Assembly (NCBI RefSeq): GCF_001625565.1
Contig: NZ_AUXS01000032.1
Span: 242,810 to 306,809, forward strand
Length of the DNA stretch: 64,000 bases
Origin: Pseudoalteromonas luteoviolacea NCIMB 1944
Lineage (GTDB): Bacteria > Pseudomonadota > Gammaproteobacteria > Enterobacterales > Alteromonadaceae
Direction of reading: 5' to 3'
How positions within the stretch are numbered: the first letter of the stretch is position 1; each line of letters begins with the position of its first letter. The translations under genes were made by a program, and so were the position numbers. Positions 36,797-46,231 of the stretch are shown here, in pieces. The notes under the pieces were generated by a model that saw nothing but the letters and a program-made list of their open reading frames with translations, did no database searches and was not told the DNA's origin.

Positions 36797-37696
36797 TCAG
36801 ACTAGAACACTTCCAGACCACAATTCGTAGCTCGTGAAAGACACTTCCAAAACGATAAGTAACAGTAAGAAACTCACAAGTTGGCCAACTTTCACTTTCG
36901 AACAAACATATGCGCCCAGCGGTGCCCCAATGACCACAATAGGAATAGCGGCCAATAAATAGCTTTCTATTTGAGGTGTAATGGCACCTAAATACCAAGC
37001 GTTCATGGCGCTGCCAACCAAAGATGTAAACGCCATAACAACCACAGACGTCGCGGTCGCTTTTTTAATATCCGCATTGTAGGCAATGACCAGTAGGGCA
37101 AACAACGCAATATCTGATCCAGACCCAACTAATCCACTGGCTATTCCGCCGACAAACGCTACCACCATAAATCGCAAAGTGTTTGGTTCAATCCGCTGTG
37201 CGCTGCGCTGATGATGTGCTTTTCGCCACCAACGCAACAACATAGTGACCGCGAAGCACAGCAGTAAAAAGCTGAAAATAGACTTTACCAGTAGCCGAGG
37301 TGCGGTAGGTGCAACAAACATTAAGCTTAAAACAACACCAAATGCCGACATTGGCAATGCTAGTAGAACTAAATTTGTATAGATAGGAATACGACGACAC
37401 AATATTGTAATTGTCGCAGCTGTCATACCAAAGCTTTGAATAGCCAAAGAAAATACTTTGGCAGTACTTGGCTCAATAGCCAGTACCTTGGTCATGACAG
37501 GAAATGCTACCGCCCCGCCTCCAAGTGCGGTCCCCCCTGCGACAAAAGAACCCAATGCCATAGTCAATGCAATTTCGAACTCCTGCAATACTTGCAACAT
37601 CGCGCTTGAAAAGCCTTGCATCCAAATTAGAGTCGCGTAAATCAACAAAGTGAAATAAAGCGGCCAAGTTGCCGGCTGTCTCAATTTTTCTATCAT
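36797..37696 (-). CDS. TauE/SafE-family membrane permease
   Basis: 299 residues from the ATG at 37696; an in-frame TTG at 37717 lacks a ribosome site. About eight membrane helices in two related halves, each starting with the family pattern (FVAGGTALGGGAVAFPVMTKVL and FVGGIASGLVGSGSDIALFALLV). This family moves small anions such as sulfite, sulfoacetate or organic acids. It is monocistronic between tetR and the LuxR-type gene. A site almost identical to that of bmp8 lies 55-77 nt upstream, which links it to the bmp regulon. A role with bromide or a brominated acid is a guess. Confidence 0.87.
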   Translation of the reverse strand: MIEKLRQPATWPLYFTLLIYATLIWMQGFSSAMLQVLQEFEIALTMALGSFVAGGTALGGGAVAFPVMTKVLAIEPSTAKVFSLAIQSFGMTAATITILCRRIPIYTNLVLLALPMSAFGVVLSLMFVAPTAPRLLVKSIFSFLLLCFAVTMLLRWWRKAHHQRSAQRIEPNTLRFMVVAFVGGIASGLVGSGSDIALFALLVIAYNADIKKATATSVVVMAFTSLVGSAMNAWYLGAITPQIESYLLAAIPIVVIGAPLGAYVCSKVKVGQLVSFLLLLIVLEVSFTSYELWSGSVLV

Positions 37697-37751
37697 GGTG
37701 TTTTTATGTCCCTGCAATCATGACTCGCAGTTTAACAAACGAAAAATAGCC

Positions 37752-37774
37752 CTGCGAATAGTCTGATTGGACCA
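37752..37774 (-). promoter_or_regulatory. Site upstream of TauE permease, shared with bmp8
   Basis: On the minus strand reads TGGTCCAATCAGACTAT then TCGCAG. It has the same orientation relative to its gene as the bmp8 site, with 61 nt between the 17-bp core and the ATG against 63 nt at bmp8. Core identity is 14 of 17. Confidence 0.65.
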
Positions 37775-38100
37775 TTAGGGGTAAAGCCCCACTAGCCATT
37801 TGTAGAAGTTTTAAACAGCCTTACGCTTTCGTTAAGTATTAACTTATTTTGTACCTACTTACATTTGACTTAGATCAACTTGACAAATTAAAAACTCGAC
37901 CTAGCAATACTAAGAACCCAATAATCGGATTAAAAACATAGACTTAAAATTCTAAGACTCTTGGCAACTTTGTTTAAAAATAAACCATATAAAAAAATTA
38001 ATAACCGTCACAAACACATAAAACAACACTTTTTTAAAATTTAACACTTATTTACCACACAATTCGTTCACTTTTCGTTGATATCAATTAGCCGTTCATG
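37775..38100. other. AT-rich intergenic region between TauE permease and LuxR-type gene
   Basis: Strongly A+T-rich with no ORF. The divergent promoters of the permease and the regulator should lie here, flanked by the two operator-like sites. No RNA gene was recognised. Confidence 0.45.
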
Positions 38101-38129
38101 TTTAATTAATCACACGATTAATTAAATAG
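38101..38129. promoter_or_regulatory. Probable TetR operator, copy 2
   Basis: Perfect 11-bp arms TTTAATTAATC and GATTAATTAAA around ACAC, then TAGG. The part from 38106 to 38129 matches 22 of 24 bases of the element before tetR. It lies about 80 nt upstream of the LuxR-type gene. Confidence 0.65.
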
Positions 38130-38209
38130 GTATCGTCACCAATCGTACTTACTGAACACCAGAAAAGTCGATACGCCTATCGAAATCGTATTTGTAAAGG
38201 AGAATGCAT

Positions 38210-38878
38210 ATGTTTTTGGGCTGCACAAAAGAGCTTTCTAGCGTACTTAAAGCAATAGAGTTGCTTAAAACGTCAATTATTGAACGCTCACTAGATGGAA
38301 TAGTATTTCAAGAAGCGATGTCGTTTGCCGAATCGGATGAGCTGTATTTAGCTTTAATTGATAAATCCAGCTTAGAAGTCAAAACAGAGTGCTTACGCTC
38401 ATTTCCACAAGATTTTAAAGAGGATTTACTCACTGTTGCGAAAGTGAAGAAATTCACAAACATCAATATATTGAAGAGCTTATGCAAGGATAGAAACCCA
38501 TTATCTGATATCACTATTTATGATTTAGATAATCCAAATTCAAACTTTTTAACACTGGTTGCGTTCAACAACAAGCGTTCCAATCGAACTGCGCCCGCTT
38601 CTTACTTAATTGAGTTGGTCCTGCCTTACCTGCACAAAGCTCAAATTTCTCGTTATCAAAATGACAAAACCTCTCGCTCCCCTATACAATCACTTACGAA
38701 CCGAGAAAAAGAAGTACTGGACTGGATATCATCTGGTAAAACAAATGGTGAAATTGGCATGATCTTAGGAATTAGCCAGTACACAGTAAAAAACCATGTT
38801 GCAAAAATACTAGAAAAGCTCAATGCCCCAAATCGTTCTGCGGCGATGGCGTTGACCAAAGAGCTGAGCTTTAGCTAA
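38210..38878 (+). CDS. LuxR-type HTH transcriptional regulator
   Basis: 222 residues from the ATG at 38210, 8 nt after AAAGGAG; the ATG at 38204 is too close to that site. The C-terminal LuxR/FixJ-type HTH (about 155-215) reads SLTNREKEVLDWISSGKTNGEIGMILGISQYTVKNHVAKILEKLNAPNRSAAM. The N-terminal 150 residues form an unassigned helical/alpha-beta domain, resembling those of EpsA-type regulators rather than a phosphoreceiver or acyl-homoserine-lactone domain. It carries a probable TetR operator in its promoter. Its targets may include the nearby bmp or transport genes. Confidence 0.82.
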   Translation: MFLGCTKELSSVLKAIELLKTSIIERSLDGIVFQEAMSFAESDELYLALIDKSSLEVKTECLRSFPQDFKEDLLTVAKVKKFTNINILKSLCKDRNPLSDITIYDLDNPNSNFLTLVAFNNKRSNRTAPASYLIELVLPYLHKAQISRYQNDKTSRSPIQSLTNREKEVLDWISSGKTNGEIGMILGISQYTVKNHVAKILEKLNAPNRSAAMALTKELSFS

Positions 38879-39055
38879 ACATAGTTACCTTACAAATACC
38901 CGAAACTATTAATAAATTCATTTGGCTGCAGCACTTGCTGCCAAATGAATAACAAGCATACAAACGAAACACACCATGGATTGATTTTTTAGCCTGTAGA
39001 TATAGGCGGCTTTACGTATTCCCCTGCTCACATGTCATCTTTTAGCATACATGCT

Positions 39056-39556
39056 CTAGAAGTGAACAGCCAATATCACACTATTTTGCGAACCTGCACT
39101 GCGCTTTTGCGGATCATGAAACGTATCAACAACTAAGAACCCGGCTTTTTTCATCATGCCAGCGGAGGCAAGGTTTTCTTCATGCCTTTCAATGAACACC
39201 GCTTTTGCACCTTTATCTTTAGCCAACTCGATACAGTGATTCAAAAGCTGTGTGGCTATCCCTTTGCCATTGTGTTCAGCTGACACAACAACATCCCCTA
39301 TAAATGAGATATGTTCTAAATCTGCATATTTAGTAAGGTAATCAGGGCTAGATGTTCCATCGATCAAAACAGCCATACCGACGACTTCATCAGCTTCCAA
39401 TGCCACCATAGCCTCTGCACTAGCGCACTCTACCAATGCAAATTCATCATCAACACCGTCAGGGGTTAGACAATTCCACTCGTTAGGACCGTGTTTCCAT
39501 AATAGTGATTTTAGATTGGATAATTCTGATAGTTTTGCTTTTCTGTAAGTGATCAT
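39056..39556 (-). CDS. GNAT-family N-acetyltransferase
   Basis: 166 residues with the GNAT fold. The acetyl-CoA loop is in VVSAEHNGKGIATQLLNHCIELAKDKGAKAVFIERHEENLASAGMMKKAGF (about 90-140), with the Q/RxxGxG/A-type motif seen as HNGKGIA. Substrate unknown. Monocistronic, flanked by gaps without genes. Confidence 0.85.
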   Translation of the reverse strand: MITYRKAKLSELSNLKSLLWKHGPNEWNCLTPDGVDDEFALVECASAEAMVALEADEVVGMAVLIDGTSSPDYLTKYADLEHISFIGDVVVSAEHNGKGIATQLLNHCIELAKDKGAKAVFIERHEENLASAGMMKKAGFLVVDTFHDPQKRSAGSQNSVILAVHF

Positions 39557-39644
39557 TAAGTGAATACTCCTTTGGGACTTAATTTACACCAATCATTATA
39601 TAAATGAATTGCTTAGTAAATAATTTTAGAGCACTGTAAACTTA

Positions 39645-39680
39645 AAAAGCCCTATATTGCTACGCAAAAATAGGGCTTTT
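39645..39680 (-). terminator. Terminator of the large lipoprotein gene
   Basis: 11-bp stem AAAAGCCCTAT / ATAGGGCTTTT with a 14-nt loop, 49 nt past the stop of the minus-strand lipoprotein gene. The T-run on that strand makes it an intrinsic terminator. Confidence 0.8.
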
Positions 39681-39728
39681 AGTTGTTGCTTCAAGAATAC
39701 AACTTATATCAGCTGATACAACAAAGGG

Positions 39729-42700
39729 CTATTGCTTTGTCATTTTGCTCACTGCACCATGGTTAAAATACGTCGCATAATAAGACAATTGATGTAAATC
39801 ACCCATTTGATGTATTAACTGAAATCCATCAGATACTTTTTTGGTCAAAGTAAAGCGATAAACCCATGGAAAGTCGAAGGTAAGCGTTAAAACGTTGCCA
39901 TCAATATCCCAGGTAAACTCGCTGCGATTTCCATTCTCAGAGAGAGAATATCCCACTCCATCTTCAAAGTGGTAAGTACTCAATTCATTACCGAATTCAT
40001 AATATTTTTCGACAGACCAAGTACCAATTATTTCATCCTTCGACACATTTAGCCCCTGCTTAGCGTCAATCTTCGATAAAACCTCTTCCGTTGTGGTTTG
40101 CTCGCTCAATTGGCCATCTGAATATCTGTCAGTGGTTACTGTCAACACTACATTTTCATTTTGCTCTTCAATTTCAACCTTACTTAAAACTTCGAGAAAA
40201 TAGTCAGGTATATCTGTTACTGGGGCACCTGTTAAGGATATTTTCCCATTAGACAACGCATAGTCCATATCCCATTCTGTACTGGATGTACGTCTGAAGG
40301 CCACTTTGCCATTTATCATTTGCTCGATGGAGTAATGCTTAGAATTGAACTGCGTGGTGTCAAGCAGATGACTTCTTTGCCGGGGCACAGCACCGGGCTT
40401 TGTATACCAAGTCTGATGTTTATCGTCGCTGCAACCTGCTTCAAGTTCATAAACACATACACTGATAAAATTATCAGTCTCTTCAAGTAGAGATACTTGC
40501 ATTTCAGTATCGCCATCAGAGTATTGAAGAAGGCCATTTACAATCTGCACTGGGTAGCTAGCATTGTTTCGTGTAATTGTGCTGATGAATTCGTCATTGT
40601 TGAACCCCTGCTCTCGAGATATTTCAATTGTTGGCGAGCTTCCCATCTCTGATTCAACATAAAATCGTGTGAAATCACTCAGCATTTCAGATGAGAACTG
40701 CTTATACGTATATTCTGGTGTATAAATGTAGTGATAGATACCTTCACGGGTCTGACCTTCCTGCTCAGTGCCCACTTGCTCGACCATACGGCGATAGACT
40801 AAGTAATCACTTCCCTCTACAGCCAAAAACTCATATTCCATATACGCAGTTAATTCACAGCCTTCCGTTACCTGTTCACATACCCGGAAGAGGTTATCTC
40901 TAAAATATTCTCTATAGAAGTGGTTGTTTTCCAACTTGCCATGACGGTATCGCGTTGACCCTGAAGCTCCTACTCTCACATCAAGCTTTTCTGAGATTCG
41001 AAGTTCATGCAAAGCCTGTGTACGACCGATAAAGCCAGTCCATCGTCCAGCAATCTGCTCAGCAGTTACCGTCAAATCAGACTGCTTTGCAACCATAATT
41101 CCGCCATATGACACACTACGCTCATTCTCGTCGTCAACCTTGTGCGTTTCTTTGGCAACCAAAGTCACACCGATAGAGCCTGCATTTGTAGGCCATAATT
41201 GAAGAACTTTTGCCCCTTCTCCGCTTTCAATACTGACAACTAAAGCATTGCCTTGCAATTGCCATGTTGCAGTTTCACCTGCAATGTTTGAAGTAACGCT
41301 ACCATCTTCATTGAACATATAGCGTTTGATAGTTTGGTCTTGCGATACAAAATCTCTGTCGAATAACTGTATCAACCACGTTTTACCCGCTACCTCATCA
41401 GCAGTTAATGAAGGGATAGATTGCTTATCCATTAGCCGATAAATATCTAGAGTATCAAGCTGTGCTTCTTGGTTTAGTTCACCATCAACAAATTCTTGAG
41501 TATGTGTATTCAACTCAATGATACTTGAGCCGTTGCTTGCCCGTAATGTATCTATCGATAATTTAGATGATTTATGTACAACCGATGCGTAAACCCGATT
41601 GCCTTGCTCATCAACTACCTCTGCACCGTTCTCATCCCTTTTTACTCTGCGGGAAGTATAAAGAGTTACCGGCTCTTCAAGCTCCATCACTGACAACCCA
41701 TCTATCAAACTCAGCTTGCTCACCGCTACAGCAGTTTCAGCGACAAACTTACCTTGGCCATTTTCATCAAGGGACAAATGATAAGCAGATGTATTGTAAT
41801 ATTTAGATTGATATAGCAGATAGTCACCTTGAAGAGACACCACTGCATTAGACGTTAGGTTTTTATCGTCCAGTATTTGCTTCTTAACTTCAGAGAAGTA
41901 CGCCGAATTGCTTGATTTGACCATTTGTTCAAATTCGCTGGCTTTCTCCTCGTTGCTTACCAAAGCTAAAGTCGAAGATACGCCTTCAGGTAACGAGTAG
42001 TTTTCAGAGTCGACAATCACCTTAATAAGCGTCGCCAGTGTTAACATCGACTCTCCATCAACAGCCTGTAAGGCATCATTTAGACGCTCATCACTCACCA
42101 AATCAATGCCTGTGCGCTGCAACAGTGCGTATTCAGCGGTGGTCACATTGGTCACGTTAACTGAAAAGTTTTCCTCATTGTTTAACACGCCATCATCACC
42201 CGCTTGTGCTTTTAGCGCGCCAATGGTGCCAAGTTGAGAAACAAACTCAACTTCCGGCTGTGCATCAGAGCCCAAAGCGACAATTTTGAGCATTTCATCG
42301 ACTTCAGTTTCGTCAACTTCGATAGTTGCAAGATACTCACCTTTTTCATTAGCAATAACGTCAACATGCTGCTCACCTGCGACAAGCTGAACTTTTGCAT
42401 GTTGAATTGGGCTATCTGTGACAACACCTTGAACCGTTAGGCTTTCTGTGATGCGGTTAATGTTAACTGTGTGTACTTGTTCAACTTTTTCATCTTCGTC
42501 ATCAATAACAGTTACAGTAAAGTTGACGACGTGATCTTGATTAATATCAGGTACGGTAAACGTCGCGTTGCCAGTGTTATCCGTTACCTTTTCAAGATCG
42601 ATACTCGCATCATGGGTCCATGCAATGGATTTAATTTCGCCATCGTCTTGGGCACTGAGCGTCAAACTAAAAGCCGCTTTTTCTTGAACGTCACTAGGGC

Positions 42701-42923
42701 CCGATATCGTGACAACTGGAGGTGTAGGCTCTGGTGTTTGATTGTCAGGCGCTGGCTGCGGTGTTGCCTTATCAGGTGCAGTAGGTGTAACCCCCTGATC
42801 AACAATTGTTTGGTTATTATTTTTTGGTTCTTCGTGTGACTCTGAGCTACCACATCCTGTTAGCATTATCGACGCAATCGCAGAGGCCAAAATTGGCATT
42901 TTATAGTGTTTTTTTGTATACAT
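39729..42923 (-). CDS. Large lipoprotein with Ig/PKD-like domain
   Basis: 1064 residues. A lipoprotein signal ends in MLTGC (Cys near 24), followed by a Pro/Thr-rich linker (about 30-70). An Ig/PKD-like domain follows (about 70-155; VVTISGPSDVQEKAAFSLTLSAQDDGEIKSIAWTH), then a second small beta domain (LTVQGVVTDSPIQHAKVQL). The rest (about 250-1064) contains several lipocalin-like repeat modules of the form 'GxW...YxF...G', e.g. VAGKTWLIQLFD, IAGRWTGFIG and IIGTWSVEKYYEF, each followed by strands. Probably outer-membrane anchored. No known family assigned. Confidence 0.65.
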   Translation of the reverse strand: MYTKKHYKMPILASAIASIMLTGCGSSESHEEPKNNNQTIVDQGVTPTAPDKATPQPAPDNQTPEPTPPVVTISGPSDVQEKAAFSLTLSAQDDGEIKSIAWTHDASIDLEKVTDNTGNATFTVPDINQDHVVNFTVTVIDDEDEKVEQVHTVNINRITESLTVQGVVTDSPIQHAKVQLVAGEQHVDVIANEKGEYLATIEVDETEVDEMLKIVALGSDAQPEVEFVSQLGTIGALKAQAGDDGVLNNEENFSVNVTNVTTAEYALLQRTGIDLVSDERLNDALQAVDGESMLTLATLIKVIVDSENYSLPEGVSSTLALVSNEEKASEFEQMVKSSNSAYFSEVKKQILDDKNLTSNAVVSLQGDYLLYQSKYYNTSAYHLSLDENGQGKFVAETAVAVSKLSLIDGLSVMELEEPVTLYTSRRVKRDENGAEVVDEQGNRVYASVVHKSSKLSIDTLRASNGSSIIELNTHTQEFVDGELNQEAQLDTLDIYRLMDKQSIPSLTADEVAGKTWLIQLFDRDFVSQDQTIKRYMFNEDGSVTSNIAGETATWQLQGNALVVSIESGEGAKVLQLWPTNAGSIGVTLVAKETHKVDDENERSVSYGGIMVAKQSDLTVTAEQIAGRWTGFIGRTQALHELRISEKLDVRVGASGSTRYRHGKLENNHFYREYFRDNLFRVCEQVTEGCELTAYMEYEFLAVEGSDYLVYRRMVEQVGTEQEGQTREGIYHYIYTPEYTYKQFSSEMLSDFTRFYVESEMGSSPTIEISREQGFNNDEFISTITRNNASYPVQIVNGLLQYSDGDTEMQVSLLEETDNFISVCVYELEAGCSDDKHQTWYTKPGAVPRQRSHLLDTTQFNSKHYSIEQMINGKVAFRRTSSTEWDMDYALSNGKISLTGAPVTDIPDYFLEVLSKVEIEEQNENVVLTVTTDRYSDGQLSEQTTTEEVLSKIDAKQGLNVSKDEIIGTWSVEKYYEFGNELSTYHFEDGVGYSLSENGNRSEFTWDIDGNVLTLTFDFPWVYRFTLTKKVSDGFQLIHQMGDLHQLSYYATYFNHGAVSKMTKQ

Positions 42924-43545
42924 ATTTTGCTCATTAATTAAGCAAGGCGCTTAAAGATTTCCTGTATTTTTTACTTGTTCGCAATATTGCAACAACCGCA
43001 AGATGCTAACAAAGTGAGCATAAAAACAAAACACCTAACAAAAAAAATTAAATTAAACATATAGACAACAAGAAGAGCCTCACAATTAACATTACCCAGC
43101 ACAGTTACTATTTGCAAAACCCCAAGTGATACGCGCACACTTATCGAAGCGACGTGATTTCCTATTGGTATATCTTAATATTGATTAATATAGAAAATTT
43201 AACTTCCCGTACACTGGCGAGTTGCGATTTATTACTAATATGGAGAGTTTGCAGTCTGAACATTAACCTGAAACAAGTAGTTTGACAGGTAACCGGGTTG
43301 AATTATTAAGGTCTTGAATTAACCTGTGAAGGGTCTGCAGGCTCATTGGAATATTGAAATGGCGTTTTTTGTACGCATAGCCTTCAAACCATTTTCATCT
43401 GGCCAGTATTAACGTACCTAGTTAACGCTTTTTGAAACGCTGAGGGAGTAGCCCTTGTAACCACTGCCACTCCCTATTTTACTGAATTTACTCAGGGCTT
43501 TTTTTCTCTGGACGCTCTTCTGAGCGACCTATCGAACATCCCTAT
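42924..43545. other. Intergenic region (about 620 bp) without a clear gene
   Basis: AT-rich near the lipoprotein promoter and more mixed toward 43500. No ORF of coding quality. Possibly decayed sequence, but I could not match it to a transposase. A weak 6-bp inverted repeat GGGAGT / ACTCCC lies near 43444-43474. Confidence 0.4.
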
Positions 43546-44169
43546 TTAGCTATTCGCTGCCGCCTTGTCTTTCGTAAAAATAGTCAAGTTAAGCTCCTCA
43601 ATAAGCCTATCCAGCTTTGGGTGGTTTTCTTTATCTAAGATAGTTTTATAAATCCATGTATAGTATGGATTGCCTTGAAGTAACTCTCTAGCGCTACTTT
43701 CACCGATCAGGGAAGACATTGCTCGATACTCTAAATAGCAAACAAGTAAGTGTGACAGGGTGCCACCTTCGGTGCCGCTACCCAATGGCCTTTGATACTC
43801 GACTTTAGGAAACTCCTTTTTAATTGCACCTTGAAACTCATCAATCGTCCCCTTCCCGTTCAATACCACATGCCAGTGAAATTGCTCATGCAGAAAGGTA
43901 GATAACACTTTCATGTCACTTTTTAAATATGCATCAGCCGTATTCATGGTTAGTATAGGATGGCTGTGTGGTACCCTTGCACTTTCATTCACCAGTATAT
44001 CTTTAGTATAAATCCAGTGCTCTATATCATATTCACCTACGAGAGCATGTATAGTATTTTTTATTTCAACTTCTTTTTCAGAATCATTCGCCATTTTTAT
44101 TGATATCTTTGCATCAGAAAGAAAAGAAACCATAGTTAAAAATACAAATATTACTTCTTTAGTCATCAA
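43546..44169 (-). CDS. Putative secreted HExxH zinc metallopeptidase-like protein
   Basis: 207 residues. A short signal peptide is likely (MMTKEVIFVFLTMVSFLSDA). The segment LSTFLHEQFHWHVV (about 86-99) contains HEQFH, the zincin HExxH motif. A possible third ligand is in the later helix GGTLSHLLVCYLEYRAM (about 140-157), where Glu or His could serve. No family name recognised. The size suggests a minimal zincin. Monocistronic. Peptidase activity is inferred from the motif only. Confidence 0.55.
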   Translation of the reverse strand: MMTKEVIFVFLTMVSFLSDAKISIKMANDSEKEVEIKNTIHALVGEYDIEHWIYTKDILVNESARVPHSHPILTMNTADAYLKSDMKVLSTFLHEQFHWHVVLNGKGTIDEFQGAIKKEFPKVEYQRPLGSGTEGGTLSHLLVCYLEYRAMSSLIGESSARELLQGNPYYTWIYKTILDKENHPKLDRLIEELNLTIFTKDKAAANS

Positions 44170-44315
44170 ACAACCTAGTTATTATTTTTAATTCACATTT
44201 AAAATACACTATCATTATAAACATAAAATGAACGATAGAATATATTGGAGTAATCAACTCAGTGTTATAAAAACCAGAAGCGCACAAAGCTTCATCGTAT
44301 TGCATAAAGGAAAAG

Positions 44316-44930
44316 CTAACGTATTATGGCCTGGCCTGTTTTCGCAGTCACAAATGCGATAAGAAGAAACGCACAACCAATCACACCGTTTGTATAAAAA
44401 TCTAACGATAAACCAGCATTAAAGCCTTGAGTAATAATTACTGCAAACATCGCTCCCCAACAAGTAACCGGGATCAGCAGTAAAAGTCCGATACTACGAG
44501 TAACTCGATTAACTAAAAACGCGGCAGCATTGAAAATAAAAGACAAAACCATGCATATCATAAAACTCCCTATAAGCAACGAAAAGCCAAACGACCGACT
44601 ATCCGAAATACCCTCACCAAACACAGAAGAGATAAATATCCATATCGCAGCAATCAACAGCGATGCACTAGAACCATAAGCGAAGTAAGCACCACCTCTG
44701 GCATATAGTGGAGCTTGGATAGATACTCGTGGATATAACTTGAGAATGCCTAAAACACTTGCAGCAAGTCCGATGATCGCTGGAACTGCAGCCCAGAGCA
44801 AAGACATCTGGTATCCTGAAAAATGCCTGAGCCATAAACACACCGTATTTACTAGCATAAAAACGCCAGCGATTAAGAACAACTTCGTATCCCAATTTGT
44901 AGTGCATTTGGTCATTTTATTTGCGCTCAT
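44316..44930 (-). CDS. Hypothetical multi-pass membrane protein
   Basis: 204 residues with about six predicted membrane helices (LFLIAGVFMLVNTVCLWL, LLWAAVPAIIGLAASVLGIL, SASLLIAAIWIFISSVF, LLIGSFMICMVLSFIF, IGLLLLIPVTCWGAMFAVII, VIGCAFLLIAFV). No family recognised. The ATG follows AAGGAGAG. Monocistronic. Confidence 0.6.
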   Translation of the reverse strand: MSANKMTKCTTNWDTKLFLIAGVFMLVNTVCLWLRHFSGYQMSLLWAAVPAIIGLAASVLGILKLYPRVSIQAPLYARGGAYFAYGSSASLLIAAIWIFISSVFGEGISDSRSFGFSLLIGSFMICMVLSFIFNAAAFLVNRVTRSIGLLLLIPVTCWGAMFAVIITQGFNAGLSLDFYTNGVIGCAFLLIAFVTAKTGQAIIR

Positions 44931-45057
44931 TATATATCTCTCCTTTCCATTTTTTTGTCAGCATCACGTTTTGCGATAGATTACGTTGCCTAGCTATTTA
45001 AGCGTGTATCGTAATTGTTGATGCTAGTATCCTTGAGAAATACGAAGTTATCGTCCT

Positions 45058-45069
45058 AACGGGCCCGTT
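45058..45069. other. 12-bp perfect palindrome
   Basis: AACGGGCCCGTT, 128 nt upstream of the 44316-44930 membrane-protein gene. Possibly a protein-binding site; no match to a known operator that I can name. Confidence 0.35.
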
Positions 45070-45212
45070 CGAACTTTTTTATTGCAAATATTTTCAATAA
45101 GTTAGGAAGTTTTGGTTTTTTCATAAATTGCAGTTTCTAATACCATGGCAATCAATGTGGAATGCGGCTCAAGTTAAGTATGGTCTCTGGTTCAAAAGGC
45201 GTATCACGACGC

Positions 45213-45770
45213 CTAAACGAGCAATTTACTGCGTAGCTGTTGCAGTACAAAATTGGCTAACGCTTGTTTTGGCATTACATTGCTTATTTTTAGGTCACAG
45301 CGGTGCCGAGTTTGCTCAAGCACATTTAGATAGATATCTCTTAGGTAGTCTTCATATTCACATAGATATTTAGGTATGGCGGTCAGTGAATCACTATTTG
45401 GGCTGTTGATATTTCTTGAGATAACCCGTGCCAAGCAGATCTCAATTGGTATATCCAGCACAATGGTAAAGTCAATATGCAGCGCCATAGCGCGCCTGCA
45501 TTGCCCAAACGGCTCTTCAATAACAATAAAAGGTGCGTCGGTATAAAGCTTCAAATGCTCGAGCGCAGCAACAAAACGTGGCGTGGTAATTTCTTCAACA
45601 TTACAACCTCTTTTCAGCCATTGCTTCATGTTTTTTGGGTAAGTATTCACATCAATATAGTCATCGAATACCAGAGACGGACAGTCTAGCTGTTTTGCAA
45701 GACGTTTAACGAGTGCCGTTTTGCCGCTCCCAGACACACCACTGATGGCTATAACTATTGCTTTTCCCAT
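45213..45770 (-). CDS. Uridine-kinase-like P-loop NTPase
   Basis: 185 residues. Walker A is GVSGSGKT at 10-17, with VFDDYIDVNTYPK near 34 and IEEPFGQCRR near 85 in the positions of the substrate and LID regions of nucleoside-kinase-like enzymes (EPFGQ and DIPIEICLARVISRN fit the uridine/adenylylsulfate kinase group). Substrate not assigned. Monocistronic; weak ribosome site. Confidence 0.7.
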   Translation of the reverse strand: MGKAIVIAISGVSGSGKTALVKRLAKQLDCPSLVFDDYIDVNTYPKNMKQWLKRGCNVEEITTPRFVAALEHLKLYTDAPFIVIEEPFGQCRRAMALHIDFTIVLDIPIEICLARVISRNINSPNSDSLTAIPKYLCEYEDYLRDIYLNVLEQTRHRCDLKISNVMPKQALANFVLQQLRSKLLV

Positions 45771-45811
45771 TCAAGCATCTTACCACTAATACATACGCAC
45801 TTTATGTCGCA

Positions 45812-46231
45812 TTATTTGGCAAACGACCTACAATGCCACGCTAACCCAACCATTATTATTGCAAGCAAATTGACCGAGATAGTGACCATATCAAAATTGA
45901 GTGACAGGCCAATAACGGAAAATGGGTTCAGACCAAAGCTCCATTGTTGCCATTTAACTGTTAAAATTTGCAATAAACTCATTACGAGTAATGGCGTAAT
46001 AATAAAAAAAGGCTTGTTTTTCCAGCTGTAAATAAAATAAGCATACAGCACGGTAAAAAATGCCATAGAACCTGCTTTAATATAATCAGTGAGGTCCGTA
46101 AAGTTATCACTAACATTCATAAAGAGCACTAAGCTAATTAAATTTAACACTAATGTTACTACCAAAAGTGAATAACTTAATTTATACCTTTTCAGGGATT
46201 TAAACCGAATATCCAACTTCTCTTGCGTCAT
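45812..46231 (-). CDS. Small hypothetical membrane protein
   Basis: 139 residues with four probable membrane helices (YSLLVVTLVLNLISLVLFM, SMAFFTVLYAYFIYSW, PFFIITPLLVMSLLQIL, MVTISVNLLAIIMVGLAW). Overlaps the end of the upstream acetyltransferase by 4 nt, so translation is coupled. No family recognised. Confidence 0.6.
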   Translation of the reverse strand: MTQEKLDIRFKSLKRYKLSYSLLVVTLVLNLISLVLFMNVSDNFTDLTDYIKAGSMAFFTVLYAYFIYSWKNKPFFIITPLLVMSLLQILTVKWQQWSFGLNPFSVIGLSLNFDMVTISVNLLAIIMVGLAWHCRSFAK

